Of a stretch of 6,094 nucleotides of DNA, positions 5,162 through 6,094 are shown one piece after another. Under the pieces are notes generated by a model. The model was given only the letters and a program-made list of their open reading frames with translations, was not told where the DNA came from and did not search any database. How positions within the stretch are numbered: position 1 is the first letter of the stretch; each line of letters opens with the position of its first letter. The stretch is from Desulfamplus sp. (GTDB lineage Bacteria > Desulfobacterota > Desulfobacteria > Desulfobacterales > Desulfobacteraceae). Both the position numbers and the translations under genes were made by a program. The DNA is taken from positions 1 through 6,094 of the forward strand of contig JADFYT010000151.1 of assembly GCA_015232935.1 (NCBI GenBank), written 5' to 3'.

Positions 5162-6058
5162 TCATGCATGAAGATTAAACAAGATATCATTTTCCAGATA
5201 GATCTGCTCAAGTTTCTGTTGATGTGTTTTCAAATCTTCGCCAAGCCTGCTTGCAAGTTCCTGAATGATATATTTGATAACACATAGCATATTTGATGTA
5301 TTGCCGATAAATGGTATTGAATTCATTGGAACTACAAGAAAAAAATTGGCAAATTGAATGATGGGGGACATGGTATTGTCTGTTATCAGAACAAGAGTGT
5401 GGCCTTCTCTGCGAATGAATTTTCCAAGTTTTATGAGTTCGTTAGGATATCTTGTTGTGGCAACCATTATTACAAGGCTGTTTGCCGGAGCATTGGCTAT
5501 CTGATCAATGGCAGTGGTATCGCTTCCTTTAATAGTTGTGACACCCTTGCGGATGCGGGTAAGAGCCCATCCCATGAAATAGGCAAAGGTATAGGAGAGT
5601 CTTGAGCCTGCCACATATACACTTGGGTTTTGAACCAAATAATCCACAACCGCATTGAGCTTGTGAATATCAATTGATTCATAAAGATACTGCAGATTAC
5701 TCATCTCTTCAAGCACCACATGGTTCAGGCGGTTTATGTCCGGTTTCCGGATGCCTTTAAGGTCAGCTCTGTCAAGGAGTGTAAGGCCAGTATCAAGAAA
5801 GCCTTTTAGTGCCTGTTGAAACTCGCTGTAACCCTTATACCCGCAACTGTCTATAAATCTGATCACTGTTGCTTCACTGGTTTTGCAGGTTTCTGCAAGT
5901 TCTTTTATGGTCATGAATACAGCTTTTGTGGGGTTTTGCATGATATAGTTGCCAAGAATTTGCCCCTTTGGAGTCAGTGTGTCAAGGCGACTGATTATAT
6001 TGGTCATCACAGAGTTTGAATTTAAAACGGGATTTATTATTGAAGTTGGATTGGTCAT
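5162..6058 (-). CDS. RpiR-family transcriptional regulator (HTH + SIS)
   Basis: DNA-binding regulator of the RpiR/MurR type, cytoplasmic. The N-terminal HTH_6-type domain covers about residues 18-95: LTPKGQILGNYIMQNP, then the helix-turn-helix around TIKELAETCKTSEATVIRF (50-68) and the family's GYKGYSEFQ (73-81). The C-terminal SIS domain spans about 125-270 with YVAGSRLSYTFAYF (148-161), LVIMVATTRYPNELIKL (195-211) and LVLITDN (222-228). SIS domains in this family usually bind phosphosugars, but the ligand here is unknown and several relatives answer to other metabolites. Its 298 residues are of normal length. The first 17 residues are unlike the family, and Met18 (6007) begins MTNIISRLDTLTPKGQ, a more typical start; neither ATG has a clear ribosome site. 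It lies upstream of and parallel to the kamA-like gene, so it may control that gene or itself. This is inferred only from position. Confidence 0.88.
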   Translation of the reverse strand: MTNPTSIINPVLNSNSVMTNIISRLDTLTPKGQILGNYIMQNPTKAVFMTIKELAETCKTSEATVIRFIDSCGYKGYSEFQQALKGFLDTGLTLLDRADLKGIRKPDINRLNHVVLEEMSNLQYLYESIDIHKLNAVVDYLVQNPSVYVAGSRLSYTFAYFMGWALTRIRKGVTTIKGSDTTAIDQIANAPANSLVIMVATTRYPNELIKLGKFIRREGHTLVLITDNTMSPIIQFANFFLVVPMNSIPFIGNTSNMLCVIKYIIQELASRLGEDLKTHQQKLEQIYLENDILFNLHA

Positions 6059-6068
6059 AATTACTATT

Positions 6069-6077
6069 GGTATATCA
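6069..6077 (-). promoter_or_regulatory. Possible extended -10 box before the rpiR-like gene
   Basis: On the minus strand TGATATACC reads as TGn plus a moderate -10 (TATACC). The -35 position would fall at the window edge and cannot be judged. Transcription would start near 6062, leaving almost no leader for an ATG at 6058 but about 55 bases for the Met18 start at 6007. It is offered as weak support for the shorter protein. Confidence 0.2.
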
Positions 6078-6094
6078 TTTGTATTTAATTAGTA

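Noticed and set aside
1..6094. Mobile element, CRISPR array, tRNA or defence system
   Set aside because: No transposase or integrase motif, no regularly spaced repeats, no tRNA-like cloverleaf and no defence-family protein was seen on either strand.

Overview
The window reads as chromosomal DNA of a moderately AT-rich anaerobic bacterium. My best guess is a member of the Desulfobacterota (Desulfobacteraceae-like). This rests on the style of the CbiM N-terminus (MHMADALISPAVGG), the CbiM-CbiN fusion, the CbiO tail and a KamA-family protein. It is an inference from protein style, not from any marker gene.

Layout: a plus-strand gene enters from the left edge and ends at 324. It is the 3' part of a small lipoprotein gene with a visible lipobox. 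It faces, tail to tail across 43 bases, a run of five minus-strand genes that fills the rest. Read in their own direction (right to left) these are: an RpiR-family HTH-SIS regulator (6058-5162); a roughly 280-base non-coding stretch with hairpins and a possible 10-codon leader ORF; a KamA-family radical SAM/PLP aminomutase (4882-3641); a roughly 394-base leader rich in inverted repeats; and a three-gene ECF-type metal uptake operon, cbiM/nikMN (3246-2158), cbiQ (2040-1141) and cbiO (1141-368).

The ECF operon is the clearest functional unit. CbiM binds Ni2+ or Co2+ through its N-terminal Met-His and carries a fused CbiN/NikN-like C-terminal part. CbiQ is the transmembrane coupling protein and CbiO the ATPase. 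cbiQ and cbiO overlap in TGATG, which implies translational coupling. Upstream of cbiM lies CCATGA-N16-TCATGG, which has the geometry of the Escherichia coli NikR operator (GTATGA-N16-TCATAC). This hints at nickel-responsive control and a nickel substrate, but it is a motif-level inference.

The less ordinary items are: a roughly 40-residue insertion in CbiQ made of short Ile-Asp-x-x-Gly repeats; a His/Asn-rich insertion in the KamA-like protein containing a 15-base tandem duplication just after the iron-sulfur motif; a hairpin that partly covers the ribosome site of a leader ORF joined to the kamA-like gene by TAATG; and a bulged 50-base palindrome followed by a T-run in the cbiM leader. I see no defence system, mobile element, CRISPR array, tRNA or rRNA. 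Most of the window is ordinary metabolic and transport DNA.
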